A stretch of 64,000 nt of DNA from Pseudomonas sp. ML96 (GTDB lineage Bacteria > Pseudomonadota > Gammaproteobacteria > Pseudomonadales > Pseudomonadaceae): NCBI RefSeq assembly GCF_000761545.1, contig NZ_JPMY01000012.1, positions 1-64,000 of the forward strand, read 5' to 3'. Below the pieces are notes generated by a model. That model saw nothing but the letters and a program-made list of their open reading frames with translations. It had not been told where the DNA came from and did no database searches. Position numbers and translations under genes: made by a program. This document shows, one piece after another, positions 44,437 to 52,457 of the stretch. Position 1 is the stretch's first letter; each line of letters begins with the position of its first letter.

Positions 44437-46542
44437 CTAGGCAGCCTCGACGCGCACCGGCACGCCGTTCAACGCGGCATTGCCGGACACCGCATCCAGC
44501 TGGCGGTCGTCGGTCAGGTCGTTGGCGCTGGCGCCCGGCTGGGCACTGGCGATGCCCATCTGCACACCCGGGCGGGCATGGCCCCAGCCGTGCGGCAGGC
44601 TGACCACGCCGGGCATCATCTCGTCGCTGGCCACCGCCTCGACTTCGATCTCGCCAACCCGCGACTGCACGCGCACGCGCTGGCCGTCGGCCAGGCCGCG
44701 CCCAGCCATGTCCTGCGGATGCATCAGCAGCTGGTGACGCGGCTTGCCCTTCACCAGGCGCTGGTAGTTGTGCATCCAGGAGTTGTTGCTGCGCACATGG
44801 CGGCGACCGATCAGTACCAGCTCGCCCTCGGCCGGCTGCGGCTGGGCGGCGAAGCGCGCCAGATCCGCCACCAACAGCTCGGGGGCGGCCTCGATGGCCT
44901 TGGACTCGGTCTTCAACCGCGCCGCCAGGTTCGGCTGCAGCGGCCCCAGGTCGATGCCATGCGGCGCCTCGCGCAGGGTGGCCAGGCTGAGCTTGTGCTC
45001 GGACTTGTCGCCATAGGGGCCGAAGCGCAGACCCATGTCGATCATCTGTGCCGGCGGCATGGTCGGCTTTAGCTCGGTGCCGTTCTTCGCGGCGAAGGCC
45101 TGGGCCAGGCCGACGAAGATTTCCCAGTCGTCCAGCGCGCCTTGCGGCTTGGCCAGCACCGGCTCGTTGAAGCGGGTGACGTTGCGCACGGCAAACACGT
45201 TGAAGGTGGTGTCGTAGTGGTCGTGCTCCAGCGGCGCGGTGGGCGGCAGGATCAGGTCGGCGTGGCGAGTGGTCTCGTTGATATACAGGTCGACCGAAAC
45301 CATGAAGTCCAGGCCGTCCAGCGCCTGCTCCAGCTGGCGGCCGTTGGGCGTGGACAGCACCGGGTTGCCGGCCACGGTGACCAGCGCGCGAATCTGCCCC
45401 TCGCCGGGGGTGAGCATCTCCTCGGCCAGCGCTGCCACCGGCAGCTCGCCACCGTATTCCGGCAGACCGGAGACGCGGCTCTGCCAGACGTTGAAATGGC
45501 CGCCCGAGGTGGTCGCCACCAGGTCCAGCGCCGGGCTGGTGCACAGCGCGCCGCCGGCGCGGTCGAGGTTGCCGGTGACCAGGTTGATCAGCTGGATCAG
45601 CCAGTGGCACAGGCTGCCGAAAGCCTGGGTGGACACGCCCATGCGCCCGTAGCACACCGCCGACTCGGCTGCCGCGAAGTCGCGGGCCAGCTGGCGGATA
45701 TCCTGCGCCGACACGCCGCAGCGCGCGCTCATGGCCTCGGCGGTGAATGGCGCGATGGCCTGCTTCACCTGCTCCAGGCCGTTGACCGGCAGGTGGCTGT
45801 CGCGGGTCAGGCCCTCGGCGAACAGAGTGTTGAGCAGGCCGAGCAGCAGCGCCGCGTCGTTGCCCGGGCGCACGAACAGATGCTGGTCGGCCATCGCCGC
45901 CGTCTCGCTGCGCCGCGGGTCGACCACCACCAACTTGCCGCCACGGGCCTTGAGCGCCTTGAGGCGCTTCTCCACGTCCGGCACGGTCATGATGCTGCCG
46001 TTGGAGGCCAGCGGGTTGCCGCCGAGGATCAGCATGAACTGGCTGTGGTCGATGTCCGGGATCGGCAGCAGCAGGCCGTGGCCGTACATCAGGTAGCTGG
46101 TCAGGTGATGCGGCAGCTGGTCCACCGAAGTGGCGGAGAAGCGGTTACGCGTCTTCAGCTGGCCAAGGAAGTAGTTGCTGTGGGTCATCAGCCCATAGTT
46201 GTGCACGCTGGGATTGCCCTGGTACACGGCTACGGCGTTCTTGCCGTGCTCGGCCTGGATCGCCGAGAAGCGCTCGGCGACCAGCGCGAAGGCTTCGTCC
46301 CAGGCGATCGGCTGCCACTGCCCATTGACCTTACGCAGCGGCTGGCGTACGCGGTCCGGGTCGTTCTGGATGTCCTGCAGCGCCACCGCCTTGGGGCAGA
46401 TATGGCCACGGCTGAACGTGTCTAAGGCATCGCCCTTGATCGACAGGATGTGGCGGCCGTCGTCGCGATCCTCGGTTTCGATGGTCAGGCCGCAGATGGC
46501 CTCACACAGGTGACAGGCACGGTGATGGAGGGTCTTGGTCAT
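44437..46542 (-). CDS. Molybdopterin oxidoreductase of unknown substrate
   Basis: A 701-residue cytoplasmic bis-MGD enzyme with no Tat signal. It has an N-terminal [4Fe-4S] site (C10, C13 and C17 of CHLCEAICG, and C49 of GHICPK), the molybdopterin domain (LILGGNPLASNGS, VVVDPRRSETA) and a C-terminal dinucleotide-binding domain (LIGRRHVRSNNSWMHN). It lies alone, without electron-transfer subunits. Such proteins are annotated as oxidoreductases or formate-dehydrogenase-like; the reaction cannot be read from sequence. It is one of two molybdenum enzymes in the window besides the mod operon. Confidence 0.9.
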   Translation of the reverse strand: MTKTLHHRACHLCEAICGLTIETEDRDDGRHILSIKGDALDTFSRGHICPKAVALQDIQNDPDRVRQPLRKVNGQWQPIAWDEAFALVAERFSAIQAEHGKNAVAVYQGNPSVHNYGLMTHSNYFLGQLKTRNRFSATSVDQLPHHLTSYLMYGHGLLLPIPDIDHSQFMLILGGNPLASNGSIMTVPDVEKRLKALKARGGKLVVVDPRRSETAAMADQHLFVRPGNDAALLLGLLNTLFAEGLTRDSHLPVNGLEQVKQAIAPFTAEAMSARCGVSAQDIRQLARDFAAAESAVCYGRMGVSTQAFGSLCHWLIQLINLVTGNLDRAGGALCTSPALDLVATTSGGHFNVWQSRVSGLPEYGGELPVAALAEEMLTPGEGQIRALVTVAGNPVLSTPNGRQLEQALDGLDFMVSVDLYINETTRHADLILPPTAPLEHDHYDTTFNVFAVRNVTRFNEPVLAKPQGALDDWEIFVGLAQAFAAKNGTELKPTMPPAQMIDMGLRFGPYGDKSEHKLSLATLREAPHGIDLGPLQPNLAARLKTESKAIEAAPELLVADLARFAAQPQPAEGELVLIGRRHVRSNNSWMHNYQRLVKGKPRHQLLMHPQDMAGRGLADGQRVRVQSRVGEIEVEAVASDEMMPGVVSLPHGWGHARPGVQMGIASAQPGASANDLTDDRQLDAVSGNAALNGVPVRVEAA

Positions 46543-46750
46543 GGCCTAGCCTCTATTGTTCTGATCGAGACGACCGGTCTAGTCGCCATCCCGCGACTAT
46601 GGCGCCAGACACCCAGCTTGGCCAGCGGCCTTCGACGCGTGAATCGGCGGCCATCATGGGCACCGATGCATCCGGCGATGCCCGAGACATCCGGAAAGCC
46701 TGCTGGCCGGGGGCCATTTGCTCCAATGCGTCGTTTCCTTATGATGTAAA

Positions 46751-46833
46751 CAGGGGTTGTTAGGGGTTATCAGGGTGCGGAATACGGGGCTTTCAGCGGC
46801 TTCGCTCACCCTGCAACCCCCTGCCATCCCCTG
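46751..46833. other. Imperfect inverted repeat at the chromosome-prophage junction
   Basis: 46543-46859 has no gene I can support. It holds a 27-bp imperfect inverted repeat: CAGGGGTTGTTAGGGG and following bases (46751-46777) against 46807-46833, with most positions matching. Just after it TGGTACAG occurs twice 12 bp apart (46838 and 46850). The first phage gene ends at 46860. These may be part of an attachment site or recombinase-binding arms; the other prophage end is not in view. Confidence 0.35.
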
Positions 46834-46859
46834 CGATTGGTACAGAAAGTGGTACAGGT

Positions 46860-47120
46860 TTATCGGCACACCTCATTGGCGGCCAGCAGTTCCTTCTCGT
46901 AGCCCTGCCGCTGGCGGCGATCAGCCAGCAACGCCCTCACCTTCTCCTCCAGGCTGTCGCTTCTGCGCAGTCCATCAGCTGCCCATGCTGGCACCGCGAC
47001 AGGCTCTGTCGTGCACGGTACAGGGATCGGCACCTCTACGCGCACCACGCGCGGCTCGGGTTCTTCGACCTGACCGGCGCACCCCGCCAGCGCAAGCACT
47101 GATATCATCACCATTCGCAT
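46860..47120 (-). CDS. Rz1-like outer-membrane spanin lipoprotein
   Basis: An 86-residue protein: lipoprotein signal MRMVMISVLALAGC, a proline/valine-rich linker (VRVEVPIPVPCTTEPVAVP), then a charged helix. This is the layout of o-spanins, which fuse the outer membrane during phage lysis. AAGGA precedes the start. Unusually, it is separated from the i-spanin-like gene by a rightward gene. It is the last gene of the prophage late region. Confidence 0.65.
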   Translation of the reverse strand: MRMVMISVLALAGCAGQVEEPEPRVVRVEVPIPVPCTTEPVAVPAWAADGLRRSDSLEEKVRALLADRRQRQGYEKELLAANEVCR

Positions 47121-47144
47121 ATGCAGTCCTTTAGGGATAAGTCG

Positions 47145-47381
47145 ATGAAGCCTGATGTTTGGAAAATCATCCGCGACACGCTTGGCACCGAGGGCAAGGT
47201 GGCGTATGTCAGCGACAGCATTTGGCCTCGTATCACAACCACTCTTGATGGCGATGGAGCTAGGCATGGTGTAATCCCTCTCGCCCTGCAGACGAGCGCC
47301 AAGGAGCACGGCTTTCAAATCACTGCAGCAGACTTCAAAAGCGGTCGATACGAAGTGCGGGCACTTGAGCTTCAGTCATAA
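47145..47381 (+). CDS. Rightward 78-residue unknown gene inside the lysis cassette
   Basis: It starts 24 bp from the divergent o-spanin start, with AGGG upstream, and runs MKPDVWKIIRDTLGTEGKVA to GRYEVRALELQS. Its last 6 bp overlap the convergent i-spanin gene. It is a small soluble mixed-fold protein, less GC-rich than its neighbours. A probable moron; function unknown. An upstream ATG at 47121 in the same frame lacks a ribosome site. Confidence 0.65.
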   Translation: MKPDVWKIIRDTLGTEGKVAYVSDSIWPRITTTLDGDGARHGVIPLALQTSAKEHGFQITAADFKSGRYEVRALELQS

Positions 47382-47777
47382 CCCAAGCTCTCGATCAATG
47401 ACCGCCTCCGCGGCGATGCAGGCGTCTCCCCCCGTCCGCTCCTGCTGCAGCCGGTTGGCGGCTTGGTAGTCCTGCTCGGCGCCCTGCCTTGCCTGCTGCT
47501 GCGCATCCTTGGCAGCCTCAGCTCTCGACTGGGCGGCACTGCGCAGGCCAGCGATGGCCGTGTTCTGCTCGGCAACCTGAACAAGCAGAGTGCCGCGCGT
47601 TTCACGGCAGGCGCCCAGCTTGCCGGCATCCTCCAGCCGTGCGCCGCGCTCGCTCTCCAGCTCACCCTGCAGGCCAACGACGCGGACCTGCTGCACGCCA
47701 CCGGCCATGGCGGCGAGCGCCAGGCCGGCAAGGGCCATCCATACCCAGGCCGGAACCAGCTTCAGCCAGGCGCTCAC
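47376..47777 (-). CDS. Rz-like inner-membrane spanin
   Basis: I choose GTG at 47777, whose GTGA overlaps the stop of the upstream lysin gene, giving 133 residues. One N-terminal membrane segment (LVPAWVWMALAGLALAAMAGG) is followed by a long charged coiled coil (LQGELESERGARLEDAGKL and on), as in Rz and DUF2514 proteins. The longer ATG frame to 47816 adds 13 unlikely residues. Confidence 0.7.
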   Translation of the reverse strand: MSAWLKLVPAWVWMALAGLALAAMAGGVQQVRVVGLQGELESERGARLEDAGKLGACRETRGTLLVQVAEQNTAIAGLRSAAQSRAEAAKDAQQQARQGAEQDYQAANRLQQERTGGDACIAAEAVIDRELGL

Positions 47778-48298
47778 AGCACCACATCCATGGCATGGGC
47801 GTAGTTCACCGACCACTTCTGCCGCAGCTTCGCCCGCTCCTGGGCTGTGCCGTTTGCGTAGGCGCCGGGCCGCCAGTTGCGTAGGTAGTAGCGCCAGGCG
47901 GTCTCCACTGCACCGACGTCGGGCAGCGGGTTTGGGTCAGTCCAGTACAGGAGCCGCGCCAGGGCGCAGTCGAGCACGTCAACGGTACCCGGCAGCGCAT
48001 CGAAGATGCCCTGCTCGGTCGGCGGCACGCCCAGGGCTGCGCACACTTCGAGCACATGCTGGCGGCTTGAGCGGTGCCGCAGGACACCAGCCACGCCGCC
48101 GCCCAACTCGAACTGGAAGATGCCCCGCGCCGGGCCGCACTTGCCGGGGCGTACCGGCAGCTGGCACTGCTCGCCGTTCGGCGCTTCCTGCAGGTGAGTG
48201 GCCAGTAGCTGAATCTCTGCCGCGGGCTTGGTCATTTTCGCAGGCAGCAGCAAGAGCGCCTCGGCCAGCGGGCCGTTGCGGATTTCACGCAGGGTCAT
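47774..48298 (-). CDS. Putative phage lysin
   Basis: A 174-residue protein placed directly before the spanin genes. It reads MTLREIRNGPLAEALLLLPA at the start and contains GPARGIFQFELGGGVAGVL and ARLLYWTDPNPLPDVG. The (A/Q)RGIFQFE stretch recalls lysozyme or transglycosylase loops, and Glu or Asp near it could be catalytic. I do not recognise the family precisely; position and this motif support a lytic enzyme. GGAG lies 7 bp upstream. A terminator stands 18 bp before the start. Confidence 0.5.
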   Translation of the reverse strand: MTLREIRNGPLAEALLLLPAKMTKPAAEIQLLATHLQEAPNGEQCQLPVRPGKCGPARGIFQFELGGGVAGVLRHRSSRQHVLEVCAALGVPPTEQGIFDALPGTVDVLDCALARLLYWTDPNPLPDVGAVETAWRYYLRNWRPGAYANGTAQERAKLRQKWSVNYAHAMDVVL

Positions 48299-48315
48299 GG
48301 GGTGCTCCAGAAATG

Positions 48316-48339
48316 AAAAAGCCCGCACTTGGCGGGCTT
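48316..48339 (-). terminator. Intrinsic terminator ahead of the lysin gene
   Basis: On the minus strand AAGCCCGC, a 5-nt loop and GCGGGCTT are followed by a run of T (48320-48316). It closes the transcript of the 51-residue membrane protein and would reduce lysin expression unless RNA polymerase is antiterminated. Confidence 0.8.
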
Positions 48340-48348
48340 GGTGATCTG

Positions 48349-48504
48349 TCAGATCGGGTCAGGTGGGGAGTCGCAAAGATCAACCTGGATAGGCGGCTGG
48401 CTTGTGGCCGTGCCCTGGATCAGGCCCAGGGTGTAACCGATGCAGATGCAGACGGTGGCGAAGATCGCGGTCTTGATGACGAGCGCGGAGCGGACAGCTG
48501 GCAT
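48349..48504 (-). CDS. 51-residue single-span membrane protein of the prophage
   Basis: Reading leftward from 48504 gives MPAVRSALVIKTAIFATVCI, continuing as a hydrophobic segment to about residue 29, then a short polar tail ending DLCDSPPDPI. AAGGA lies 7 bp upstream, and its own terminator follows. It could be a small holin or antiholin, given its place before the lysin, or a moron. It was too short for a simple length cut-off. Confidence 0.6.
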   Translation of the reverse strand: MPAVRSALVIKTAIFATVCICIGYTLGLIQGTATSQPPIQVDLCDSPPDPI

Positions 48505-48547
48505 GCGAGATCCTTCTCGTGGTTGGGCTGGCGCGAGTATAGCCGCC

Positions 48548-49012
48548 CTACTCTGTCGGCCAGGCTACTTCAACTTCCCCGGCGCGTACTCTGTCTTCCA
48601 ACGCCTGGCGCTGGCCGATGATGGTTCCGCTCAGCACGGCGAATGCCTCGGCCTTCTGGAGGATACGGCGGATCAGCTCAGCCTCATCAATCCCCCTCGC
48701 CACGGCAAGCGCCGCCACCAGGGGCCCGCCGCCGGCGCGCGCCTCGGCTTCCTGCTTGTCCCAGCTCAGCACTTCGGAGTCAGGATAATCTCGCTTGAGT
48801 GCCGCCAGGCGGCGGTCGCACTCATCCCGCAATTTGTCCAACGCCTCCCCAGGAGACGTGCCAGGCCAGCCAGGAAACTGCCACCGCTGGCGCACATCGC
48901 TCGGCGCATCGGGCACCTCGGTGGCGTCAGATGGCGGCGCGAGTTCTCCAGATAGAGACCCTTCGTCCCAGCCCCCAAGATACATACCTACAGCATCAAC
49001 AAAGTGCTTCAT
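48548..49012 (-). CDS. Tail fibre assembly chaperone
   Basis: A 154-residue protein starting MKHFVDAVGMYLGGWDEG. The central RRLAALKRDYPDSEVLSWDKQEAEARA is the usual motif of Tfa/DUF4376 proteins, which help fibres fold. Its ATG overlaps the stop of the fibre gene (ATGA). Confidence 0.8.
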   Translation of the reverse strand: MKHFVDAVGMYLGGWDEGSLSGELAPPSDATEVPDAPSDVRQRWQFPGWPGTSPGEALDKLRDECDRRLAALKRDYPDSEVLSWDKQEAEARAGGGPLVAALAVARGIDEAELIRRILQKAEAFAVLSGTIIGQRQALEDRVRAGEVEVAWPTE

Positions 49013-49743
49013 AGCTCCGCCTTGATTACGAGTCGCCAGCTGGTGTTCGTCAGCGCCACCGACACACCTGATCCGTTCAGGGCCATAAAGGCGTTGGCGT
49101 GGGAGCCAAACCGCACCCGGAGCTGGGTGGCTGTTTTTGTGATGACGATGCCGCGGTCGGCGTTTGTGGTCGCCACAACTGTCAGGTAGTCGTTCTGGAT
49201 TATGTCGCCTACGGCGTAGACGCCATCGATTACCTCGCAATGAAGCTCAGCCCAGACTTTGCTGGGTGTATTCGTCAGGCCATGGCTAAGGGTCAGCGAC
49301 CCACCAGACGTGATCGTTTGCTTGGTGCTCACATAAGGGGTGGGAGTAGAACCAGCTAGGGCCTGACCATTCGCCTTGGTGTAGTCGATACACCGCCAGT
49401 TGCCGGAGCCCAGCGAAAGCCACTCAGCCACATCACCAGCAGCGGCCACAATGGAGGCGCCGCCGGGCAAAATCATGCTCGTTGCGTGGTGAGTGATTGT
49501 CGGAGCGGCGCCGAACACGGTGGTGCGTCGAATGCCTGCCCGCGCTGAGCCCCAGGAGCTGATGGTGACCGAGCCCGAAATGTTAATGGTATTGGCGTCA
49601 GCGGCGCCCAGGTCAACCGTGCTGGCAGAGGCCAGCGTCACAGGCGATGCTTCGTTCAACGGGCCAGGCAGCTGTAGGCCCTCCCCCGCAGGAGACTCAC
49701 CCAAGCCGCCGGCAACCTTCACAACAGGAATTGCTTCAACCAC
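49009..49743 (-). CDS. Tail fibre tip protein
   Basis: A 244-residue beta-rich protein. Short repeats of Thr, Ser, Ala and Gly (SASTVDLGAADANTINISG) resemble fibre shafts. The C-terminal part (SHGLTNTPSKVWAELHCEV) looks like a receptor-binding head. It overlaps its chaperone gene by 4 bp and the preceding small gene by 8 bp. Confidence 0.7.
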   Translation of the reverse strand: MVEAIPVVKVAGGLGESPAGEGLQLPGPLNEASPVTLASASTVDLGAADANTINISGSVTISSWGSARAGIRRTTVFGAAPTITHHATSMILPGGASIVAAAGDVAEWLSLGSGNWRCIDYTKANGQALAGSTPTPYVSTKQTITSGGSLTLSHGLTNTPSKVWAELHCEVIDGVYAVGDIIQNDYLTVVATTNADRGIVITKTATQLRVRFGSHANAFMALNGSGVSVALTNTSWRLVIKAEL

Positions 49744-49942
49744 TGGTCACCACCGGAATGTTTGCGGGCGTGCCATCGCTCAGCCAGAACGGCAGCTCAC
49801 CATCGGTTGTCAGGGGAATGTCTTCGCGGGTGCCGTCCGAGAGCACGAACGGCACCGCAGCAGGAATGCCGGCCAAGCTGTCGCCCTCGGGCAACTGCTG
49901 CAGGCGGCCGGCCACCCTCACCATGGGCCGGCGGGCGCTCAT
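49736..49942 (-). CDS. Small tail-tip protein, 68 residues
   Basis: It has two near-repeats (VPFVLSDGTREDIPL and LPFWLSDGTPANIPV) after MSARRPMVRVAGRLQQLP. Its start overlaps the stop of the upstream gene and its end overlaps the fibre gene. Function unknown; its place suggests a fibre adaptor. Confidence 0.65.
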   Translation of the reverse strand: MSARRPMVRVAGRLQQLPEGDSLAGIPAAVPFVLSDGTREDIPLTTDGELPFWLSDGTPANIPVVTSG

Positions 49943-50460
49943 CAGAGAATCACCGGCGCTTCTTCAACGGTGGCCAGCTCAGTGGCCGAGTCGGCGCGCC
50001 CCAGGTACTGGCAGACCTTGTTGGCATTGGCTACGTCGGTGGAGTCGAGCGGAGCGCTGATCACGCCACCAGAAGTGCCCAGCCAGTACTGGGCGCCAGG
50101 CGTCAGGCCGGTGCGGTTACCGTTGACGGTGTTGAGGCGTTTCACCGTGGCGTCGTTCGGTGAAGTCACCGCCACCTCAACATAGCCCCACGCTTCCCGG
50201 CCGTTGCTGTTGTCCGCCTTACGAGCAGTCAGCGTGCCACCGTCATCGAACAGGTTCACGAAATCACCGGCTGACAGGTTCTCGCTTGTGGGGGCGACCA
50301 CCTGGTTGGCACCGATGCCAGCAGGAAGAAAGCTGTTATCCAGCACGCCAGCCGCGTTCAACGCCGGGATCTTGCCAGCGTCAGCCGAGCCGAGCGAAGT
50401 GACGATGGCAAAGGCCTGCTTGATACGGCCGCCGGCGCGAGTGAGGAATCCTTGTGGCAT
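49942..50460 (-). CDS. Putative tail fibre/tip protein, 172 residues
   Basis: MPQGFLTRAGGRIKQAFAIV opens a protein with KIPALNAAGVLDNSFLPAGI, a stretch commonly seen in phage fibre shafts. A beta domain of adhesin-like character follows (TGLTPGAQYWLGTSGGVISA). Virion role inferred from position and style. Confidence 0.7.
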   Translation of the reverse strand: MPQGFLTRAGGRIKQAFAIVTSLGSADAGKIPALNAAGVLDNSFLPAGIGANQVVAPTSENLSAGDFVNLFDDGGTLTARKADNSNGREAWGYVEVAVTSPNDATVKRLNTVNGNRTGLTPGAQYWLGTSGGVISAPLDSTDVANANKVCQYLGRADSATELATVEEAPVIL

Positions 50461-50462
50461 GG

Positions 50463-50963
50463 CTAGCCCTCCAGTTCGATGGGGTCAGATAGGTTGAGGG
50501 TGATGCGGTTGGGCGCCGTGGCGGCGCCGATCAGCACGTGGAAGCCGTCATCTGCCGGCGTCTGGGTGAGCGCACCGTTGGCGCCGAGGTACACACGGCC
50601 TGGTGGCCAGTTCCAGTTGGAATCCTCCAGCACGCCAAGGCGCTGGATGTTCACCGGGTCGCCTTCGCCGGCGGCGGTGAGCGTGATGCCGAGCAGCAGG
50701 TCTATATGCTCCGCGTCCCGGTAGTCGAGGTAGAAGGCGCGGCCGTCCAGGTCGTACACGGCGCGCAGGGCGCTGAGCACTTCACCGGCTGAGCGCTGCA
50801 GGGCAACGCCACCAGCAGGGCCAGGCGGCCCGGGCGGGCCCTGGCTGCCGTGCTCGAGCACCATCAGCTCGACCTGCTGCAGGATCACCAGGTACTCGCG
50901 CTCTACCTCAGCCGTGTCGCCTACCTGGAACTCCAGCACTGCCAGGTAGGCGGTTTCATCCAT
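50463..50963 (-). CDS. Tail protein with short collagen-like stretch
   Basis: A 166-residue protein with GSQGPPGPPGPAGG near residue 40-53, a collagen-like trimer segment typical of fibre proteins, then a globular domain. It overlaps the upstream gene by 8 bp. Confidence 0.7.
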   Translation of the reverse strand: MDETAYLAVLEFQVGDTAEVEREYLVILQQVELMVLEHGSQGPPGPPGPAGGVALQRSAGEVLSALRAVYDLDGRAFYLDYRDAEHIDLLLGITLTAAGEGDPVNIQRLGVLEDSNWNWPPGRVYLGANGALTQTPADDGFHVLIGAATAPNRITLNLSDPIELEG

Positions 50964-51525
50964 GGCAGCCCCCCGGCTTGGCCTGGCCGCCCTCGAAGTA
51001 GCGCACTAGGTCGCCGCTGGCGAACTCGACTTCGAAGGTGTAGGCCCAGTCGCCCACCAGCTGCTCGGTCTGCTCCTTGGTCAGGGCGCGGGTCACGGTG
51101 CCCGGCGCTGGGTTGGCGAGGCCTGCGCCCAGCGTCAGCACCAGGTCATCACCCGCCAGCCCGGAGAAGCGCATGCGCACCACGGCGCCGGTCAGGTCTA
51201 CCGGCAGCTTGTAGACGAGCTGGCCGCCCTGCGGCTGGGTGCCCACGGCGGAGACGGTGTTGATCTCCAGGGTGTCCGCATCCACGCGCTGGGCGCGGTG
51301 CGGCAGCGCCTTGTCCGGCTCGCGGTTGATGGTGGGCAGCCCCGTTACGTTGCGCACCCACACCGGCCAGTCACCGGCCAGGCCGTGATCTGGTGCGGTT
51401 ACCTGCGCCGGCGCACCGCTGATGCCGGCGATCTGCTTGTAGGCGAAGTCCGGCTGCATGAGCCGCACGGTGTCGCGGTAGGTGGTGCCCGGTACAACGG
51501 GCAGGTCCTGGCGGGCCGGCTGCAT
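50956..51525 (-). CDS. Tail tip protein, 189 residues, unknown
   Basis: MQPARQDLPVVPGTTYRDTV at the start; it is beta-rich without recognisable motifs. Position within the fibre block supports a structural role. Function not known. Confidence 0.65.
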   Translation of the reverse strand: MQPARQDLPVVPGTTYRDTVRLMQPDFAYKQIAGISGAPAQVTAPDHGLAGDWPVWVRNVTGLPTINREPDKALPHRAQRVDADTLEINTVSAVGTQPQGGQLVYKLPVDLTGAVVRMRFSGLAGDDLVLTLGAGLANPAPGTVTRALTKEQTEQLVGDWAYTFEVEFASGDLVRYFEGGQAKPGGCHG

Positions 51526-51552
51526 GGCTGGCTATCTCCGAGTAGGGATGAA

Positions 51553-52449
51553 TCAGGGGGCGAAGGTGAAGGTCACCGTGCGGCCCAGGCCTTCGGCCCA
51601 GTCGTGCGCGCCGATGGTCCAGCCGATTTCCGTCTGGTTGGTGCCGGTGTCGTAATACACGCCGATGTCGGCAGTGCTGACGTCGAGCGTGCCGATGCCC
51701 TGCACCTCCAGCGAGGTGATGGCGGAGACGTGCGCCGTCTGGTCGCCGAGCAGCGCCACGTAGAACTCGGCGCCCTCCTCCATCTGCAGCACCTTGGCCA
51801 TGCTTACGGCGGTACCGCCCACGCCTGGCAGATTGATGGTGTCGGGGAACAGCGAGCCGAAGGCATCTGTGCCCGCCGGCCAGCCGCGGAAGTAGCCCAC
51901 CTGGTAAGTATCCGGGCCGGAGTCCACACGGCCCGCCGTGACCAGCACCGAGTCTGGCGGGATCAGGCCAGCAACCGCCCCAGTCAAGACCGCCACTTGG
52001 GCGTCCAGGGCGTTCAGCCAGTTCAGCATGTCTGCGCTCAGCGCCACCACCGGCGCCGCCGGGTTGGTGCTGTCCACCTCGATGCCATCGCCGGCCTCGA
52101 CGCTCGTAACCCCGCCGCCACCCGGCGTGCTGTTCTGCAGCTGCTGCAGGGTGCCGGCTGTTACGCGGGCTTCAATCAGCGCGCCGGCATCCCACACCTG
52201 GGCGCCGCTGGCTTCCTGGTCCCGCGCCACCGTCACCAGGGCGCCGCTGACAGCGGTGGCCTTGACGATCTCGCGGCGCAGCTCCACCTGCGTGGTCGGG
52301 TCGCGCTCCACCAGCGTCAGCAGGTAGTAGGCCTCACCACCCAGGCCAGTGAGCTTGGCCGCCTCGCCTGGCGCTACGGAAAGCTGGGTAGCCTCGGCCG
52401 TGGCCGCCACGGTCAGAGCCGTGGACCAATAGTTGATGAACAGCTGCAT
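51553..52449 (-). CDS. Putative tail fibre protein, 298 residues
   Basis: MQLFINYWSTALTVAATAEA opens a domain often seen at the start of tip proteins. A glycine-rich linker (STPGGGGVTSVEAGDGIEVD) and LNALDAQVAVLTG coiled stretch lead to a C-terminal beta domain ending RTVTFTFAP. No enzymatic motif. Confidence 0.7.
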   Translation of the reverse strand: MQLFINYWSTALTVAATAEATQLSVAPGEAAKLTGLGGEAYYLLTLVERDPTTQVELRREIVKATAVSGALVTVARDQEASGAQVWDAGALIEARVTAGTLQQLQNSTPGGGGVTSVEAGDGIEVDSTNPAAPVVALSADMLNWLNALDAQVAVLTGAVAGLIPPDSVLVTAGRVDSGPDTYQVGYFRGWPAGTDAFGSLFPDTINLPGVGGTAVSMAKVLQMEEGAEFYVALLGDQTAHVSAITSLEVQGIGTLDVSTADIGVYYDTGTNQTEIGWTIGAHDWAEGLGRTVTFTFAP

Positions 52450-52457
52450 GGATGCTC

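Noticed and set aside
46654..46869. 71-residue leftward frame at the prophage edge
   Set aside because: No ribosome site, no recognisable composition, and it covers the inverted repeat.
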